This document shows positions 41,728 through 49,954 of a DNA stretch of 64,000 bases, piece by piece. The notes beneath the pieces are model-generated. The model ran no database searches, was not told the DNA's origin, and was given only the letters and a program-made list of their open reading frames with translations. How positions within the stretch are numbered: position 1 is the stretch's first letter; each line of letters starts with the position of its first letter. The position numbers were made by a program, and so were the translations under genes. Origin of the DNA: Streptomyces sp. NBC_00461. GTDB lineage: Bacteria > Actinomycetota > Actinomycetes > Streptomycetales > Streptomycetaceae. Where the stretch lies: contig NZ_CP107902.1 of assembly GCF_036013935.1 (NCBI RefSeq), forward strand, positions 10,263,001-10,327,000, read 5' to 3'.

Positions 41728-43217
41728 ACCCCACCGACGAACAGACGGCAGCCGCCGACGCCTTCCAGGCCGGCGACCACCTGGCCCTGCAGGCCGGCGC
41801 CGGCACCGGCAAGACCACCACCCTCGCCCTCCTCGCCCGCACCACCACCCGCCGCGGCCGCTACCTCGCCTTCAACCGGGCCATCGCCCAGGACGCCCGC
41901 ACCCGCTTCCCCACCACCGTCCAGTGCAAAACCGCCCACGCCCTGGCCTACGCCGCCATCGGCCACCGCTACACCCAGCGCCTGAACGCACCCCGCCGCC
42001 CGGCCTGGCAGACCGGACAGGCCCTCGGCCTGACCAAAGCCCTCCGCATCGCAGAACGCGAGATCTCCCAACGAGCCCTCTCCCACACCCTGCTGCGCAC
42101 CGTCGCCCGCTTCTGCCACACCGCGGACGAAGCCATCACCCGCCACCACGTACCCCGCCTGCGCGGCCTGGAAGAGACCGACCTCCACGCCCAACTCGCC
42201 GCCCACATCGTGCCCTTCGCCCGCAAAGCCTGGGCCGACCTGCACCACCTGGACGACGGCGCGGTCCGCTTCGACCACGACCACTACCTGAAAATGTGGG
42301 CCCTCACCCAGCCCAGGATCGACGCCGACTTCCTGCTGCTGGACGAAGCCCAGGACACCAACCCCGTCGTCGAACACATCTTCCTCAGCCAGCGCGACCA
42401 CGCCCAGCTCGTCATGGTCGGCGACTCCGCCCAGGCCATCTACCACTGGCGGGGCGCCAAGGACGTCATGACCGGTTTCGACGGCACCCAGCTCGCCCTG
42501 TCGAAGTCCTTCCGCTTCGGCCCTCACCTCGCCGAGGAGGCCAATCGGTGGCTGGCCATCGCCGACGCCCCCCTCCGGCTGACTGGTACCGAGACCGTGC
42601 CCACCGAACTCGGCCCCCTCACTCGGCCCGACGCGGTGCTGTGCCGCACCAACGTCGGCGCCATGGCCCACGTCATGAGCCTGATGACCACCGGATGCCG
42701 GGTCGCCCTGGTCGGAGGCGGAGACAGCCTGCGCGCCCTGGCCCTCGCCGCCCGCGATCTGAAGGAAGGCCGCCGCACCACTCACCCCGAACTCGTCCTG
42801 TTCCCCTCCTGGGGCGAACTGCAGGACTACGCCGCCTACGACCCCGCCGGCCGCGACCTGCAGCCGCTTCTCGACCTCGTCGACACCCACGGCACCGACG
42901 CCATCCTCGCCGCCGTCGCCTGCCTCGCGCCCGAACAGCATGCCCAGGTCACCGTCTCGACCACCCACAAGGCCAAAGGCCGCGAATGGCCCCGCGTGAA
43001 GATCGCCGACGACTTCACCCCGCCCCAGGACCCCGACCAGGACACCGATGTGCGCCAGGCCGCACCCGCACCCATCGACGACAGCGAGGCCCGCCTCGCC
43101 TATGTCGCCGTCACCCGCACCCGCTCCCACCTCGACCTCGGAGGCCTGTCCTGGATCCACGACCATCCACACGGCATGCCATCTCCCGCATCCTGCGGAC
43201 GGAGTTCCTGCAACTGA
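41724..43217 (+). CDS. UvrD/Rep-type (superfamily 1) DNA helicase
   Basis: 497 residues from GTG 41724, overlapping the previous stop. The helicase motifs are present in order: I AGAGTGKTTTL (24-34), Ia-like YLAFNRAIAQDA, II DFLLLDEAQDTNP, III LVMVGDSAQAIYHWRGA, IV LSKSFRFGPHLAEEAN, V VSTTHKAKGREW, VI RLAYVAVTRTRSHLDL. It is shorter than UvrD or PcrA (about 700), lacking much of the accessory subdomains, as in plasmid and phage versions. It should unwind DNA 3' to 5' during replication, transfer or repair. The C-terminal nuclease found in AddA/RecB is absent. Confidence 0.85.
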   Translation: MNPTDEQTAAADAFQAGDHLALQAGAGTGKTTTLALLARTTTRRGRYLAFNRAIAQDARTRFPTTVQCKTAHALAYAAIGHRYTQRLNAPRRPAWQTGQALGLTKALRIAEREISQRALSHTLLRTVARFCHTADEAITRHHVPRLRGLEETDLHAQLAAHIVPFARKAWADLHHLDDGAVRFDHDHYLKMWALTQPRIDADFLLLDEAQDTNPVVEHIFLSQRDHAQLVMVGDSAQAIYHWRGAKDVMTGFDGTQLALSKSFRFGPHLAEEANRWLAIADAPLRLTGTETVPTELGPLTRPDAVLCRTNVGAMAHVMSLMTTGCRVALVGGGDSLRALALAARDLKEGRRTTHPELVLFPSWGELQDYAAYDPAGRDLQPLLDLVDTHGTDAILAAVACLAPEQHAQVTVSTTHKAKGREWPRVKIADDFTPPQDPDQDTDVRQAAPAPIDDSEARLAYVAVTRTRSHLDLGGLSWIHDHPHGMPSPASCGRSSCN

Positions 43218-43304
43218 AGTCGAAGCTCCCACTCCTGTGGTCATCCGGCCGGCACTTGGCTCCAGGGCGCGAGGGGAGGATCCGTTGTGATCTTCCTCGG
43301 CTCG

Positions 43305-44543
43305 TTATCCGGGGCTTTCGGCGCCGTGCAGGCGAGCAGTGAGCAGGGATTGTTCGGCGGGGTTGCTGGTGAGCCGGAGGGCCTGTGCGTCGGCCTGGCG
43401 GGCGTCGTCGGTGCGGCCCAGGGCGCGCAGGAGCGCGGCCCGTGTGGCGTGGAAGAGGTGGTAGCGGCCCAACTGGTCGGCCAGTGCGTCGACTTGGGCC
43501 AGGGCGGTGTCCGGTCCGGTGTGGCTGACGACGACGGCCCGGTTCAGGCGGACGACCGGGGACGGGTCGACCGTGAGCAGCATGTCGTACAGCTGCAGGA
43601 GCTGGGGCCAGTCGGTCGCCGGCCAGCTGGGGGCTTCGCAGTGGACGGCGGCGATGGCGGCCTCGATCTGGTACGGGCCGGGGCGGCGCAGCGCGGCGGC
43701 CCACTCGATCAGGGTGACGGCGCTGCGGATGCGGCGGGTGTTCCACCGGGAGCGGTCCTGCTCGGCGAGCGGCACGAGGCTGCCTCGGTCGTCGAGACGC
43801 GCCGGCCAGCGGGCGGCGTGCAGGCGGATCAGCGCGAGCAGACCCAGGGGTTCGGGCTCGGAGGGCAGGGACTGGGCCAGCAGGCCGGCGAGCCACTCGG
43901 CGTCGTCGACCAGTTCCCGGCGCACCCCTGTGTCGCCTGCGGTGGTGAAGCAGCCCTCGTTGAAGACGAGGTAGATCACCCGCAGCACCTGCTCCAGGCG
44001 GCTTTTGAGCTCGGCGGGCTCCGGGGCGCGGTACGGGATGCCGGCCTTGGCGATCTTCTGCTTGGCGCGGGTCAGGCGCTTGGCGAGGGTGGCCTCGGGC
44101 AGCAGGAAGGCCCGGGCGATCTCGGCGGTGGTCAGTCCCGCCACGGCGCGCAGCGTGAGGGCGACCTGGGCGTCGGCACCGAGCGCGGGGTGGCAGCAGG
44201 TGAAGATCAGCCGCAGCCGGTCGTCGGGTTCGCGCTCGGCCGAGGCGGGCAGGGCGGCGAGCTGTTCGAGCTTGTCGCGGTAGCGGCCCTCGCGGCGGAT
44301 GCGGTCGAGCGCCTTGTTGCGGGCCGTGGTCAGCAGCCAGGCGCCGGGCCGCTCGGGCGGCCCGGTAGCCGGCCAGCGCTGCAGCGCCTCCACGACGGCC
44401 TCGGCGACCATCTCCTCGGCCAGGTCGAAGTCGCCCAGGAGGCGGACCAGGCTGGCGGTCAGCCGGCCCGCCTCCTCGCGGAAGACCCGCTCGAGCAGCG
44501 ACCGCGCGGCGGCGCCGTGGCGCGGGTCAGCGCTCGACGACAG
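43305..44543 (-). CDS. ECF sigma factor of the large SigJ/DUF6596 type (CTG start proposed)
   Basis: Sigma region 2 (LLERVFREEAGRLTASLVRL...LLTTARNKALDRIRREGRY) and region 4 (AQVALTLRAVAGLTTAEIAR, then LPEATLAKRLTRAKQKI) are followed by the long C-terminal extension typical of DUF6596 sigma factors (LRVIYLVFNEGCF...LHAARWPARLDDRG...LYDMLLTVDPSPVVRLNRAV). ATG 44411 would remove half of region 2. The frame has no ATG/GTG/TTG further up, but CTG 44543 lies 6 bp after GGTGGAGG and gives 412 residues, the usual size. It overlaps the end of the YCII gene by 17 bp. These sigma factors are normally encoded directly after a YCII protein, as here. Confidence 0.8.
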   Translation of the reverse strand: MSSSADPRHGAAARSLLERVFREEAGRLTASLVRLLGDFDLAEEMVAEAVVEALQRWPATGPPERPGAWLLTTARNKALDRIRREGRYRDKLEQLAALPASAEREPDDRLRLIFTCCHPALGADAQVALTLRAVAGLTTAEIARAFLLPEATLAKRLTRAKQKIAKAGIPYRAPEPAELKSRLEQVLRVIYLVFNEGCFTTAGDTGVRRELVDDAEWLAGLLAQSLPSEPEPLGLLALIRLHAARWPARLDDRGSLVPLAEQDRSRWNTRRIRSAVTLIEWAAALRRPGPYQIEAAIAAVHCEAPSWPATDWPQLLQLYDMLLTVDPSPVVRLNRAVVVSHTGPDTALAQVDALADQLGRYHLFHATRAALLRALGRTDDARQADAQALRLTSNPAEQSLLTARLHGAESPG

Positions 44544-44868
44544 GGCGCACCTCCACCTTGCCGTCGGGCATCGGGAAGCTCGCGGCGAGCTCCAGGGCGG
44601 CGTCCAGGTCAGGCACGTCGACGACCGCGTAGCCGCCGATCGCCTCCTTGGCCTCCAGCAGCGGGCGGTCGATCAGGGTGGAGCGGCCGTCCTCCAGCAC
44701 CACGGTGGTGGCGGTGTCCGGCTCGCGCAGCTGCTGCGCCTCCACGATGGTGCCGTCGGCGAAGTGTTTGCCGATCCACTCCCCGATACGGCCGAACACC
44801 TCACCGCGCTCCTCCTCAGGGCCGTCCTCCTGCCAGGCGCCCCGGGTCAGCAGCAACACGTACTTCAT
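44527..44868 (-). CDS. YCII/DGPF-type protein, partner of the sigma factor
   Basis: 113 residues from ATG 44868 (GGAGGAAG upstream). MKYVLLLTRGAWQ, the central IVEAQQLREPDTATTVVLED, IGGYAVVDVPDLDAALELAA and VEVRPVVER are characteristic of the YCII-related (DGPF) family. It is a small ferredoxin-like fold found upstream of DUF6596 sigma genes. Its biochemical role is unsettled. It is translationally coupled to the sigma gene. Confidence 0.8.
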   Translation of the reverse strand: MKYVLLLTRGAWQEDGPEEERGEVFGRIGEWIGKHFADGTIVEAQQLREPDTATTVVLEDGRSTLIDRPLLEAKEAIGGYAVVDVPDLDAALELAASFPMPDGKVEVRPVVER

Positions 44869-45126
44869 GGCTTCCTCCTTGCTCGTGATGTCTCTGTACC
44901 ACCACGACGAACAAGGCGGCGCCGAAAGGACAGGTCCCTCTCCCGAATCCGGCAGCAGCGCCACGGTGACCACCGGATCCCCCAACAAACCGCCGGCGAT
45001 GACAGTCCAACGCCCTGGCGCGGAAGGCGGCAGCGGCGATCGTGTGCCTGCATACGCCCCCGAGCGGACCCGCATACGACGTTCTCGTCGCGCCCGCCGG
45101 CGCGCGGGCGCCAGGTCGGGGCGCGG

Positions 45127-45850
45127 TCAGCTGTGCACGTCGATCCGGTAGCGGTCGGCCAGCGCGGCCACACCCAGAGCTTGGCCGGTCAGCGCCTGGC
45201 GCTCGTTGTCCGCGGTCAGGGCAACGACGGCGCGACCCACGCCCTCAGGTGACTGGGACGCACTGAGATCCAGGTGCTCCGCAAACCGCATCACGCCGCG
45301 GTGCGCCCCAGCCCGGGGTGCAGGGCCACCGAGGTGACGCCGTGCGGGCGCAGCTGCGCGGCGGCGGCCACAGCCAGCCAGCCGGTCGTCGGCGGCCTTG
45401 GCCATGCCGTAGGCGTGCTGCTCGCCCTCGGGCACGGCGAACGAGACCGTCACCACCAGACTGCCCGGCGTCTTCATCAGCAGGGGCGCGCACAGCGAGG
45501 TCGCCACGTAGTGGGCGCGTACCCCGTGCGTGAACATGGCGTCGAACAGCTCCAGCGGCTGCTGCCACAGCGGGGCGTTCCACTCCTCCCAGGCCCCCGC
45601 GTTAAGCCGCTCGTACCCGGCCCAGACGTTGTTGATCAGCAGGTCCAAGCGTCCCTGCTCGGCCGTGATGCGCTCGGCGACCGCCGCCACCGCGGCGTCG
45701 TCCCCGTGGTCGCAGACCACGGGGATCCCCTGACCGCCCGCCGCCTGCACCTCCCCGGCCGTCGCCTCCACCGTACCGGCCTCAGGTGACGCCGCCCGGC
45801 TGGTCGAACGGGCCGTCACGTAGACCGTCCAGCCCTCCTGGCCCGGCCCT
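45127..45850 (-). pseudogene. Short-chain dehydrogenase, C-terminal part (interrupted)
   Basis: Encodes the SDR continuation GWTVYVTARS...VVCDHGDDAAVAAV...GRLDLLINNVWAG...PLLMKTPGSLVVTVS...HAYGMAKAADDRLA, ending ADRYRIDVHS. The N-terminal TGASRGIG nucleotide-binding part lies across the Tn3-like relic at 48781-48883. A 4-bp duplication near 45370 (CTGGCTGGCTG) and a compensating loss near 45300 put about 25 residues out of frame (the stretch that should read VAAAAQLRPHGVTSVALHPG). The gene is therefore dead. It would have been an NAD(P)-dependent oxidoreductase. Confidence 0.8.
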
Positions 45851-45989
45851 GTAGTCCTAGCTCAGACACCAGGGAACAAGTAACCCGCCGGTAGGTGCGG
45901 TAAGGCTTGGGTCTGCCGTTTCCTGCTGCGGGGGCGCCTCGTTGGGCTGATCGGATGAGTGTCCGAAGGGCCGACGGCAGGGGACGGGT

Positions 45990-46421
45990 GTGCGACAGGA
46001 GTGGTCGCCGGAAGACGTGGTGGCGTGCTGGACGCTGGTGGATGGCGATTGGGGCCTGGTGGCCAACAAGTCCGGTCCGACCCGGCTCGGCTTCTGCCTG
46101 ATGCTCAAGTTCTTCGAGATCGAGGGCCGGTTCCCGGAGTTCATCGAGGAGTTCCCGCAGCCTGCTGTCGAGTACGTCGCCGGTCTGGTCAGGGTGTCGG
46201 TGGCCGAACTCGCGAAGTACGACCTGGCGGGCGCGAAGCGGCACCGGAAGCAGATCCGCGAGGCGCTGGGTTTCCGGCCGGCGCTGTTCTGGTCGAACAT
46301 CAACCCGTACGGCACATTCCGCCTCAACATGGACAAACAGCTCGAACTCCGAATGCCGGTCACGGTGCCCAGCGCACGGCGTCATACAGCCAGGGCGCAG
46401 ACCATGTCTCCGCGCAGTTGA
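45990..46421 (+). pseudogene. tnpA-like: Tn3-family transposase fragment
   Basis: The frame is open for 143 codons. Residues 1-96 (RQEWSPEDVVACWTLVDGDW, NKSGPTRLGFCLMLKFFEIE, QIREALGFRPA) match the N-terminal DUF4158 domain of Tn3-family transposases, which are normally about 1000 residues long. FWSNINPYGTFRLNMD then resembles the extreme C-terminal end of such proteins, suggesting an internal deletion that fused both ends. The catalytic DDE region is absent. Confidence 0.7.
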
Positions 46422-46541
46422 GTTTCCAGGCCAGGGCCTACGCTGTGTGGACCACCTCTGCAGTGAACATGATGCTGACAGTGGCCGGCGACGAGGTGTT
46501 GCCGGTGCCCCTGCAGGCGCCACCCGGTGGGATCAACGGTC

Positions 46542-46883
46542 TCACCGCGGTGAGGACCCGTGCTCCTCGAACTGGCTCACGAGCTGCTTGAGGGTGGCGA
46601 TCTCGGCGGCCAGCGCCGCATCGCCAGCATCGGTGATCTCGGCCCAGGTCCGGGGCCGCCGGCCCTCGTACCCCTTGATGAGAGTGGCGAGCCCCTCGGC
46701 GGCCAGCACTTCCAGGTGCCGGCCGAGGTTGCCGTCGGTAAGCCGGAGCTGCGACTTGAGATAGGGAAATGTTGCCTTCCGTACCTGGCCGAGCACGGTC
46801 AGGATCCCGAGCCGGGCACGGTGGTGCACCACGTCGTTGAGACCGACGGAAGGATGCGGCTGCTCTGTATGCCCGTCATTCAT
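46542..46883 (-). CDS. Winged-helix transcriptional regulator (passenger gene)
   Basis: 113 residues from ATG 46883, overlapping the stop of the membrane-protein gene (ATGA). The body is a winged helix: NDVVHHRARLGILTVLGQVR, FPYLKSQLRLTDGNLGRHLE, ATLIKGYEGRRPRTWAEITD, with a helical dimerisation tail (ALAAEIATLKQLVSQFEEHG). It resembles the MarR/ArsR-like HTH_27 regulators usually encoded with small membrane proteins. It probably regulates its own operon. Confidence 0.75.
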   Translation of the reverse strand: MNDGHTEQPHPSVGLNDVVHHRARLGILTVLGQVRKATFPYLKSQLRLTDGNLGRHLEVLAAEGLATLIKGYEGRRPRTWAEITDAGDAALAAEIATLKQLVSQFEEHGSSPR

Positions 46884-48004
46884 CGACTCTGCTCCTGGCG
46901 CAACGTGAGACTGCCGGCGACGAACAGGCTCATACCCAGCAGTGCGAGGATGACGGTCGTCCCGTGCTGATCGAGCAGGTGGGCCGCCGGCATTTTCGGA
47001 TACGTGTTGGTCAGACCGGTCGACAGCGCATGGAGGGGCTGTTCCAGCCCGATGACGAGGCACGATGCGGCTGCGGCAGTGGTCAGGACCCGGCTGTGCC
47101 GGACGAGTCCCACGGCGAGGAAACCCGCTGCGGTGATCGCCCCGCCGAGCGAGAGGAACGCGCCGAGGACCGCCGCGCAGCCGGCCATGACAGCGATGAC
47201 GACGATGTCGCGTTCCCCAGGCCCGGCACCGTCACTCAGCCGGAACCGGCGATACCACCACGCTGTGACTGCGATGCCGATCGGCCCGGCGACTACCCAG
47301 TACAGCCAGGGAAGAACGAACAGGTCGCCGAATTGCTGCAGGTCGGCTCCCGCTCCGACCAGTTCGATCAGGCCGAGGACGATCATCGGTACTGATGCCC
47401 GGTGTAGATCCCCTGCGGAACGTCGCCGCAGATGCTCAAGGTCTGCCAGGACAGACCGCGCCTCGGCGGGGTCAATGTTCGGCCGGACCGGCACGGGCAG
47501 GGGTGTCACCGCAGGTGCGGCGCTGGTTGCCACGCGCACCACCTTGGTGGCCGCGGCCAGGTCATGTGGCAGGCGGTGGCCGGGGATGACCAGCATCAGC
47601 AGGAAGTACGCCACAACAATCGCCGGGTGGACCTCCGACAGCAGCCAGACGGCGGCGACCAGGACGAGGGAGCGGACCACGGCTCTGGCCGGGCCCGGCG
47701 GGCAGGCGCTGTCAGTGCGGCAAACTCGGAGTCCGGTCGCCCGCATGCCCAGCGTCCCACCGCCGGCCACCGTGCCGGTGAGATAGAGCCACACCGCAAT
47801 CATGACCGTCGCGCTGACATAGCCCGGAACGGCCTGGTCGTACGAGGTGACCGGGGTATTCGAAACGAACATCCAGGTCCATCCGCAGACCAGCAGGATC
47901 GCGTAGGCGACCACCGCATCCAGTATGGCCGCGCCGCTTCGGGCACCGAATCCGGCTGCCTCCAGGCGGTCCGCGCCCCGTGTCAATCCTGCCTCTGGCT
48001 CCAT
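46880..48004 (-). CDS. RDD-domain multi-pass membrane protein (passenger gene)
   Basis: 374 residues from ATG 48004. The N-terminus is an RDD domain (FGARSGAAILDAVVAYAILL; later GTLGMRATGLRVCR). It has about four helices, then a soluble linker and about five further hydrophobic segments (VPMIVLGLIELVGAG; LPWLYWVVAGPIGIAVTAWW; VVIAVMAGCAAVLGAFLSLG). Some RDD proteins act in ion transport, but the function of this one is unknown. It is co-translated with the winged-helix regulator. Confidence 0.7.
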   Translation of the reverse strand: MEPEAGLTRGADRLEAAGFGARSGAAILDAVVAYAILLVCGWTWMFVSNTPVTSYDQAVPGYVSATVMIAVWLYLTGTVAGGGTLGMRATGLRVCRTDSACPPGPARAVVRSLVLVAAVWLLSEVHPAIVVAYFLLMLVIPGHRLPHDLAAATKVVRVATSAAPAVTPLPVPVRPNIDPAEARSVLADLEHLRRRSAGDLHRASVPMIVLGLIELVGAGADLQQFGDLFVLPWLYWVVAGPIGIAVTAWWYRRFRLSDGAGPGERDIVVIAVMAGCAAVLGAFLSLGGAITAAGFLAVGLVRHSRVLTTAAAASCLVIGLEQPLHALSTGLTNTYPKMPAAHLLDQHGTTVILALLGMSLFVAGSLTLRQEQSR

Positions 48005-48211
48005 GGATACTCCCCACCGGCGAGAACTCTATCGTGCAGAGGACTATACGGAGCAGGGTTGATGGTGGCAACGGGTTCGGCAGGCGGGTGGCAGGGTCGG
48101 CGGCAGGTCGGAGGCTCGGGCGGAACGATGGAAAGCCCGCTTGATGCCTGCGGCATGTCAAGCCAACTTTTCATCGAAAGTGGAGGCGTCGACATCCAGG
48201 GATGGTAAGCA

Positions 48212-48400
48212 GTGAGGAACGACGTGCGCCGTCTCAGGGTGGAGCGCGAGCTCTCCCAGAGTCAGCTCGCCCAGGCCATGGGGGTGTCGCGCCAGACCAT
48301 CAATTCGGTCGAGACCGGCCGCTACACGCCCTCACTTCCGCTGGCCGGCTTCTTTTCCAGACCTGTAGAGGAGATTTTCCATGCCGATGCCGTCCGATGA
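48212..48400 (+). CDS. Short XRE-type regulator (passenger gene)
   Basis: 62 residues from GTG 48212 (GGTAAGCAG upstream). RNDVRRLRVERELSQSQLAQ, AMGVSRQTINSVETGRYTPS and LPLAGFFSRPVEEIFHADA match the minimal YgzD-type XRE regulators. The usual SLPLA(x)3-4(A/L)RFF part is three to four residues short (SLPLAGFF), which may weaken the last helix. Its 3' end overlaps the start of unrelated resolvase debris. Confidence 0.65.
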   Translation: MRNDVRRLRVERELSQSQLAQAMGVSRQTINSVETGRYTPSLPLAGFFSRPVEEIFHADAVR

Positions 48401-48479
48401 CGCAGGCCACCCCGACCGGGGCTTACAACTCCTGGTTCCACTCCTATCCGGCGTTGCAGCACTTGTCGCCGCCCTCGTT

Positions 48480-48734
48480 CCCGACCAGGCCGCCCTCGCC
48501 CAGCAGCTCTACGACGCCAGAGAAAAGACCGTCCAACAGATCGCCGACCTGTTCCAGCGCGAACTGATCGTCGCCAACACGATGGACGGCCTGGCCTCCG
48601 CACGCGCCCGCGGCCGGGTCGGCGGGCGCCGACCCAAGCTCACTCGGTGTACCCCGCTCGACGGTGTACGGACACCTCAACAAGACCAAGACCGTGCCCC
48701 GCCAACAGAAGAGGGCCTCCGCCGCGAAGCCCTG
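48480..48734 (+). pseudogene. Serine resolvase C-terminus with rearranged segments
   Basis: The expected order of a Tn3 resolvase tail is QRELIVANT..GLASARARGRVGGRRPKLT, then PDQAALAQQLYDAREKTVQQ-IADLF, then GVPRSTVYGHLNKT. Here the middle block comes first (48480-48552). It joins at the shared LF codons to QRELIVANTMDGLASARARG...RRPKLT (to about 48643), and then, one base out of frame, to GVPRSTVYGHLNKT (ending TGA 48734). The catalytic N-terminal domain is absent. Confidence 0.7.
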
Positions 48735-48780
48735 AAAGCTACCGACGGGTTACTTGCTCCCTGGTGTCTGAGCTAGGACT

Positions 48781-48883
48781 CCCAGGCCTGACCCAAGGCC
48801 CGCGCGATCCCCTTGCCGATTCCCCGGCTGGCGCCCGTCACCCACGCCACTCGAGACACGGCGGAGCCCATACGATCTGTCAT
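48781..48883 (-). pseudogene. Short-chain dehydrogenase, N-terminal part (interrupted)
   Basis: From ATG 48883 (or 48871): VSRVAWVTGASRGIGKGIARALGQAW, given here in two pieces: VAWVTGASRGIG and KGIARALGQAW. TGASRGIG is the NAD(P)-binding glycine motif of short-chain dehydrogenases. The frame stops two codons into the Tn3-like relic; the rest of the gene lies at 45127-45850. A GAGAGCGCTCTC operator lies about 50 bp upstream. Confidence 0.8.
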
Positions 48884-48929
48884 GCCGTGCACCCTGGCCG
48901 CGCAGAGCCGTCCCCGCTCGACGTTGCCA

Positions 48930-48941
48930 GAGAGCGCTCTC
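48930..48941. promoter_or_regulatory. LacI-type operator GAGAGCGCTCTC upstream of the broken SDR gene
   Basis: A perfect 12-bp palindrome of the same sequence as the operators before the sugar-transport operon and its LacI gene. It places the SDR gene in that regulon before it was interrupted (inference). Confidence 0.65.
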
Positions 48942-49077
48942 GAGAACCTCGCTTCCGGATACGCACCTGCCCGAGGAGGGAGCGGCGCCCGGCCCCTCGA
49001 GTCGCATAGTTCTTCTGATTCGGCCAGTCCCTCCGGCCGCGACCGCAGCGAGGTCACCCCTCACCCCCAGGGGCGCG

Positions 49078-49478
49078 TCATAGGTCCGCGACGGCATCGA
49101 GGAAGGTGTCGGCCTGCTCCTGCAGCCAGGGGTCCAGCCCTTTGAGCCCGGAGACGATCGAGTGCAGCTCGCGCGCCGTCGCCGGCATGTCGGCCCATGG
49201 TGTCCGGCTGGTCATGACGGCGGAGAGCAGGTCCCCTTCGTAGAAGTCGTCGGCGGCCATAAGATCCGCTCGGAGTATCTCCATGGCCGCGGCAGGAGGT
49301 GGGTCAGACCGATGTTCTGCCCGATCGGCAGCCTCAGGTCCTGGACGCTCAGCGCGCCGATGGGCTTGTGGCGCAGGGCATGCACCGTGGTGACCAGGTA
49401 GGAGTCGTACGTCGCAGGCCCCCAGCGATCGTCTTCGATCCCTTCCAGGGAGAGCAATCGGTCCTCGGGTCGAGTCAC
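49078..49478 (-). pseudogene. CDI-type immunity-like protein, single-base frameshift
   Basis: GTG 49478 starts TRPEDRLLSLEGIEDDRWG, PATYDSYLVTTVHALRHKPI and LPIGQNIGLTHLLPR. A one-base deletion near 49292 (CGGCCATGG for CGGGCCATGG) then shifts the frame. The continuation MEILRADLMAADDFYEGDLL, ...ATARELHSIVSG runs to 49078. The restored protein of about 133 residues resembles contact-dependent growth-inhibition immunity proteins, which neutralise a cognate toxin. No toxin gene is adjacent. It may be an orphan immunity gene. Confidence 0.65.
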
Positions 49479-49897
49479 TCGCCGATTGTCCTCCTCGAGA
49501 TGCGAATCGGGCCCCGTGTCCCCAGACCTCACGCCCAGGATCCTGGCAGGTCTTGCGCTCCGAGGCCAATGATCTCTTGAACTCGCAGCGGCGCGAGGTG
49601 CCGTACCCGAGTTCGGCTCCTGGCGCCGCCACTCTCTCTTTCAGGCCAGGTGCAGACGGCAGCGGGATCCGGATCCGCTCCTGCCTGACAGGCCGACGGC
49701 TCGGCTGCCTGCCGAGTGCCTCGCTGGAAAGGGTAAAGGTCACGGCGCGTTGATTCGTAGGTCGCAAGGGCTGGCATGCCCCGGGCTATGGCTGCAGCCT
49801 TGATGGCGAGCGCCCGCACCTCATGGCTCAATCTATTCCGTTACGTCTTTGAGTCTTGACGGAGTCTGCACCCCTGCGGCAGTCTCCAGGGCACTGC
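49479..49897. other. Intergenic region before the sugar-uptake operon
   Basis: About 420 bp with no supportable gene. It contains the promoter of the operon starting at 49955, just upstream of and overlapping the operator at 49898-49913. Confidence 0.4.
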
Positions 49898-49913
49898 TTG
49901 AGAGCGCTCTCAA
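49898..49913. promoter_or_regulatory. LacI/CebR-type operator of the sugar-uptake operon
   Basis: TTGAGAGCGCTCTCAA is a perfect 16-bp palindrome, 41 bp before the lipoprotein start. It resembles the CebR box TGGGAGCGCTCCCA in length and centre. Binding of the LacI regulator encoded at 55198 would repress the operon until the sugar inducer is present. Confidence 0.75.
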
Positions 49914-49954
49914 AAGGCGCCTCGCATCCCGTCCCGAAGCCATGGGAGGCTTCC

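Larger units (their letters stand above)
45853..48779. mobile_element. Tn3-family-like relic with 42-bp terminal inverted repeats
   Basis: The left end 45853-45894 (AGTCCTAGCTCAGACACCAG...) and the right end 48738-48779 are inverted copies identical at 40 of 42 positions. The 2.93-kb segment splits an SDR gene. Inside are an N-terminal fragment of a DUF4158-type Tn3 transposase, three apparently intact passenger genes and a scrambled serine-resolvase C-terminus. No 5-bp target duplication is evident (CCTGT against CCCAG). Full transposase and resolvase genes are missing, so it is non-autonomous. Confidence 0.8.

Noticed and set aside
45848..48784. A 5-bp target-site duplication around the Tn3-like relic
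   Set aside because: Flanks CCTGT and CCCAG do not match; no duplication can be claimed.
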